Positions 62,135-64,000 of a stretch of DNA of 64,000 nucleotides are shown here, piece after piece. The stretch is from Flammeovirgaceae bacterium UBA2366 (GTDB lineage Bacteria > Bacteroidota > Bacteroidia > Cytophagales > Cyclobacteriaceae): positions 620,001 to 684,000 of the forward strand of contig DDTK01000011.1 in NCBI GenBank assembly GCA_002344065.1, in the 5' to 3' direction. The notes beneath the pieces are model-generated. The model made no database searches and was not told where the DNA came from. It worked only from the letters and a program-made list of their open reading frames with translations. The stretch's first letter is position 1; the number at the start of each line of letters is the position of its first letter. Position numbers and translations under genes: made by a program.

Positions 62135-63440
62135 TGCGGGCATTCAGGCCGTTGATGCAAATACTTGCCTTTTCTGGATGCGCAGGGATTTGCGGCTTCA
62201 CGACAATGCCGGCCTATACCATGCCTTAAAAGAAAACAGCTCCGTACTGCCTGTTTTTATTTTTGATACTACCATCCTTGATAAACTGGATGATCCGGCC
62301 GATGCACGGGTGGAGTTTATTCATCAATCGCTCTACCTGATCAAGGAAGAACTTGAGGCCATTGGTTCTTCCCTGCTGGTACTTCATGGCAATCCGGAAG
62401 ATATTTTTAAAACACTTGAACCCAAATCGGTTTACACCAACAACGATTACGAGCCCTACGCCCGCCAGCGTGATGATGCCGTGAAGAAAATCCTCGGGTT
62501 AAAGAACATCGAATTTAAAGCATTCAAAGACCAGGTTATCTTCGAAAAAGCTGAAATCGTTAAAGATGATGGCAAGCCCTATACAGTCTATACACCATAC
62601 AGCAAAAAATGGAAGGCCACATTGAAGCCAGAACACTACCGCAGCTTCAAAAATGAAGATCACTTTGATCATTTTAAAAAGATCAAAACGCTTCCGTTCC
62701 CAACACTTAAAGACATCGGATTTAAGCCATCCGGGCTGACTTTTCCGGAACGAAAAATCCGGCAAAGCATCATTGAGAAATACCACCTTCAGCGTGATTT
62801 GCCTGCTATTGAAAGCACCTCGCGCCTGAGTGTTCACCTACGCTTTGGTACCATAAGCATTCGCAAACTGGTTCAAGTAGCCCTTCAGAAAAATGAAAAG
62901 TGGTTAAATGAATTGATCTGGCGCGATTTCTACCATATGATTCTATGGCACTTTCCAACCGTTGAAAGAGCATTTAAGCCTGCTTACGATCGAATTGAGT
63001 GGCGCAACAATCCTGAAGAATTTAAGGCCTGGTGTGAGGGTAAAACGGGTTACCCCATTGTTGATGCCGGCATGCGTGAACTTAACGCCACGGGTTTTAT
63101 GCACAACCGTGTACGCATGATTGTAGCAAGCTTTCTCACTAAACATTTACTGATCGACTGGCGATGGGGCGAAGCATACTTTGCCAAAAAACTTCTCGAC
63201 TTTGATTTAGCGGCTAACAATGGCGGCTGGCAATGGGCTGCAGGCTCAGGTTGTGACGCAGCACCTTACTTTCGTGTTTTTAACCCTTACATCCAGACGG
63301 AAAAATTCGATCCGGAAAATAAGTATATCAAAAAATGGATACCGGAATTTGGCACAAAGGATTATCCTAAACCGATAGTAGAGCATGCCTTCGCACGCGA
63401 CCGGGTATTAGCCGTATACAAAGAAGCACTTAACACATAG
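62094..63440 (+). CDS. phrB: Class I cryptochrome/deoxyribodipyrimidine photolyase
   Basis: This FAD enzyme repairs UV-made pyrimidine dimers with blue light. The antenna-binding N-terminus has CLFWMRRDLRLHDNAGL. The FAD domain has LNELIWRDFYHMIL, GYPIVDAGMRELNATGFMHN and the C-terminal GSGCDAAPYFRVFNPY. The start is uncertain: no ATG precedes the first beta strand in this frame. TTG at 62094 or TTG at 62115 are the conventional options, and both overlap the 55-codon gene (by 41 or 20 bp), which implies translational coupling. An ATG at 62131 is in another frame and is not the start. The symbol is a family assignment. Confidence 0.93.
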   Translation: MTNWKRKLKRFENDAGIQAVDANTCLFWMRRDLRLHDNAGLYHALKENSSVLPVFIFDTTILDKLDDPADARVEFIHQSLYLIKEELEAIGSSLLVLHGNPEDIFKTLEPKSVYTNNDYEPYARQRDDAVKKILGLKNIEFKAFKDQVIFEKAEIVKDDGKPYTVYTPYSKKWKATLKPEHYRSFKNEDHFDHFKKIKTLPFPTLKDIGFKPSGLTFPERKIRQSIIEKYHLQRDLPAIESTSRLSVHLRFGTISIRKLVQVALQKNEKWLNELIWRDFYHMILWHFPTVERAFKPAYDRIEWRNNPEEFKAWCEGKTGYPIVDAGMRELNATGFMHNRVRMIVASFLTKHLLIDWRWGEAYFAKKLLDFDLAANNGGWQWAAGSGCDAAPYFRVFNPYIQTEKFDPENKYIKKWIPEFGTKDYPKPIVEHAFARDRVLAVYKEALNT

Positions 63441-63443
63441 TTC

Positions 63444-63596
63444 ATGCGTGGTGTAAAGAAATCTGATCTGCCGGAAAAAATTTGTGTTGTGTGCAACCGA
63501 CCGTTTACCTGGCGCAAAAAATGGGAGAAGGTATGGAATGAAGTAAAATACTGCAGCGACCGTTGCCGGAGTTCAAAAACTCCGTCATTATGCTGA
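63444..63596 (+). CDS. DUF2256 zinc-ribbon-like mini-protein
   Basis: The 50-residue protein has four cysteines in CVVCNRPFTWRKKWEK and YCSDRCRSS, the DUF2256 signature. As I recall, DUF2256 genes commonly neighbour or fuse to photolyase-related genes. The gene lies 3 bp after the photolyase stop and 50 bp before the second photolyase-related gene. Metal or nucleic-acid binding is inferred from the Cys pairs. Confidence 0.85.
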   Translation: MRGVKKSDLPEKICVVCNRPFTWRKKWEKVWNEVKYCSDRCRSSKTPSLC

Positions 63597-63646
63597 ATCT
63601 GAGCCATAGCGCATAACCTTACAGCGTCCTGCGTGTTTGATCTAGC

Positions 63647-64000
63647 ATGGATGTTTCCATGATTTTCCCCCATCAATTGTTCAAATCAAATCCTGCCCTG
63701 AAAAAAGGACGGAACACCATACTTATTGAAGAAGATCTGTTCTTTACGCACCATCCGTTTCATAAACAAAAGCTGGTTCTTCACCGGGCCTCCATGAAAA
63801 GCTATGAAAAGCAGTTGGAGAAGAAAGGCATAAACATCTCGTACATCGAAAACGAAAAGGGAAAAACACTTTCGAAACTATTTAACAAGCTGAACAAAAC
63901 AGGTGTAACTTCTATTCACTACACCGATACCGTTGATTACTTATTGGAACGCAGGTTAAATCGTTATGCCGGGAAGTGCGGAATAAAATTGATTCAATAC
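63647..64000 (+). CDS. Photolyase-related protein (FeS-type CPF / PF04244), partial, runs off the right edge
   Basis: The frame from ATG 63647 is open for 118 codons to the edge. The N-terminus MDVSMIFPHQLFKSNP and the following HRASMKSYEKQLEKKGINI match the photolyase-related family (prokaryotic (6-4)/FeS-BCP type), whose proteins start MIFPHQL. An ATG at 63659 is an alternative start. The FAD and Fe-S residues would lie beyond the window. Context (class I photolyase and DUF2256 upstream) supports the call. It would complement the first enzyme by repairing a different UV lesion, which is inference. Confidence 0.8.
   Translation, partial: MDVSMIFPHQLFKSNPALKKGRNTILIEEDLFFTHHPFHKQKLVLHRASMKSYEKQLEKKGINISYIENEKGKTLSKLFNKLNKTGVTSIHYTDTVDYLLERRLNRYAGKCGIKLIQY

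Noticed and set aside
62131..62136. ATGATG as the photolyase start
   Set aside because: It is in a different reading frame from the conserved FWMRRDLRL sequence.

Overview
The window looks like a chromosomal segment of a Bacteroidota bacterium, most likely of the Cytophagales. The evidence is two TonB-dependent receptors (one with a carboxypeptidase-regulatory-like N-terminal domain), a DUF5686 protein, a type III glutamine synthetase, an ABC permease/M1 aminopeptidase fusion, a DUF2807 protein, lipoproteins with short lipoboxes, and promoters of the TTTG-N19-TAnnTTTG type. No rRNA, tRNA, CRISPR array, prophage or complete insertion sequence was seen. The longest gene-free stretch is about 260 bp.

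Layout. 1-6.7 kb: the N-terminal 904 codons of a TerB/ABC transporter fusion that runs off the left edge, a lipoprotein, a lone receiver protein, a LytTR regulator with its LytS-like kinase, and a DUF2306-like membrane protein. 6.8-12.3 kb: envelope genes (TPR protein, TonB-dependent receptor, DUF5686 protein). 12.4-15.7 kb: leucyl-tRNA synthetase carrying an in-frame DUF559 nuclease-like element inside its editing domain. 15.9-32.8 kb: ABC ATPase plus permease/aminopeptidase, FabH, M16, S41 and two tandem M28 peptidases, and glutamine synthetase III. 33-44 kb: sterol-desaturase-like enzyme, DUF2807 protein, TerB-like protein, amidohydrolase, CapA-like protein, PdeM nuclease, esterase, PiT-like membrane protein, universal stress protein and SulP transporter. 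44-54.8 kb: a two-component pair, a TonB receptor and assorted hydrolases. 54.8-57.5 kb: an Lhr-type DNA-repair helicase carrying a 111-bp in-frame palindromic repeat.

57.5-64 kb is a coherent light-response locus: a CarH-type MerR/B12 regulator with the light-sensing W-x9-EH and ExHxxG motifs, an ECF sigma factor whose predicted promoter is overlaid by 11-bp direct repeats, crtI, crtB, idi, a 55-codon gene, a class I photolyase, a DUF2256 mini-protein, and the start of a second photolyase-related gene. The inferred logic is that dark CarH represses the sigma factor, and light releases it to switch on carotenoid protection and photorepair.

The most unusual feature is that palindromic repeats have entered conserved coding genes in frame: a 472-bp element with terminal inverted repeats and a nuclease-like domain in leuS, a 14-codon repeat-like insert elsewhere in leuS, and a 37-codon palindrome in lhr. 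Related palindromic repeats also sit in several intergenic gaps. The pattern recalls the Rickettsia palindromic elements.
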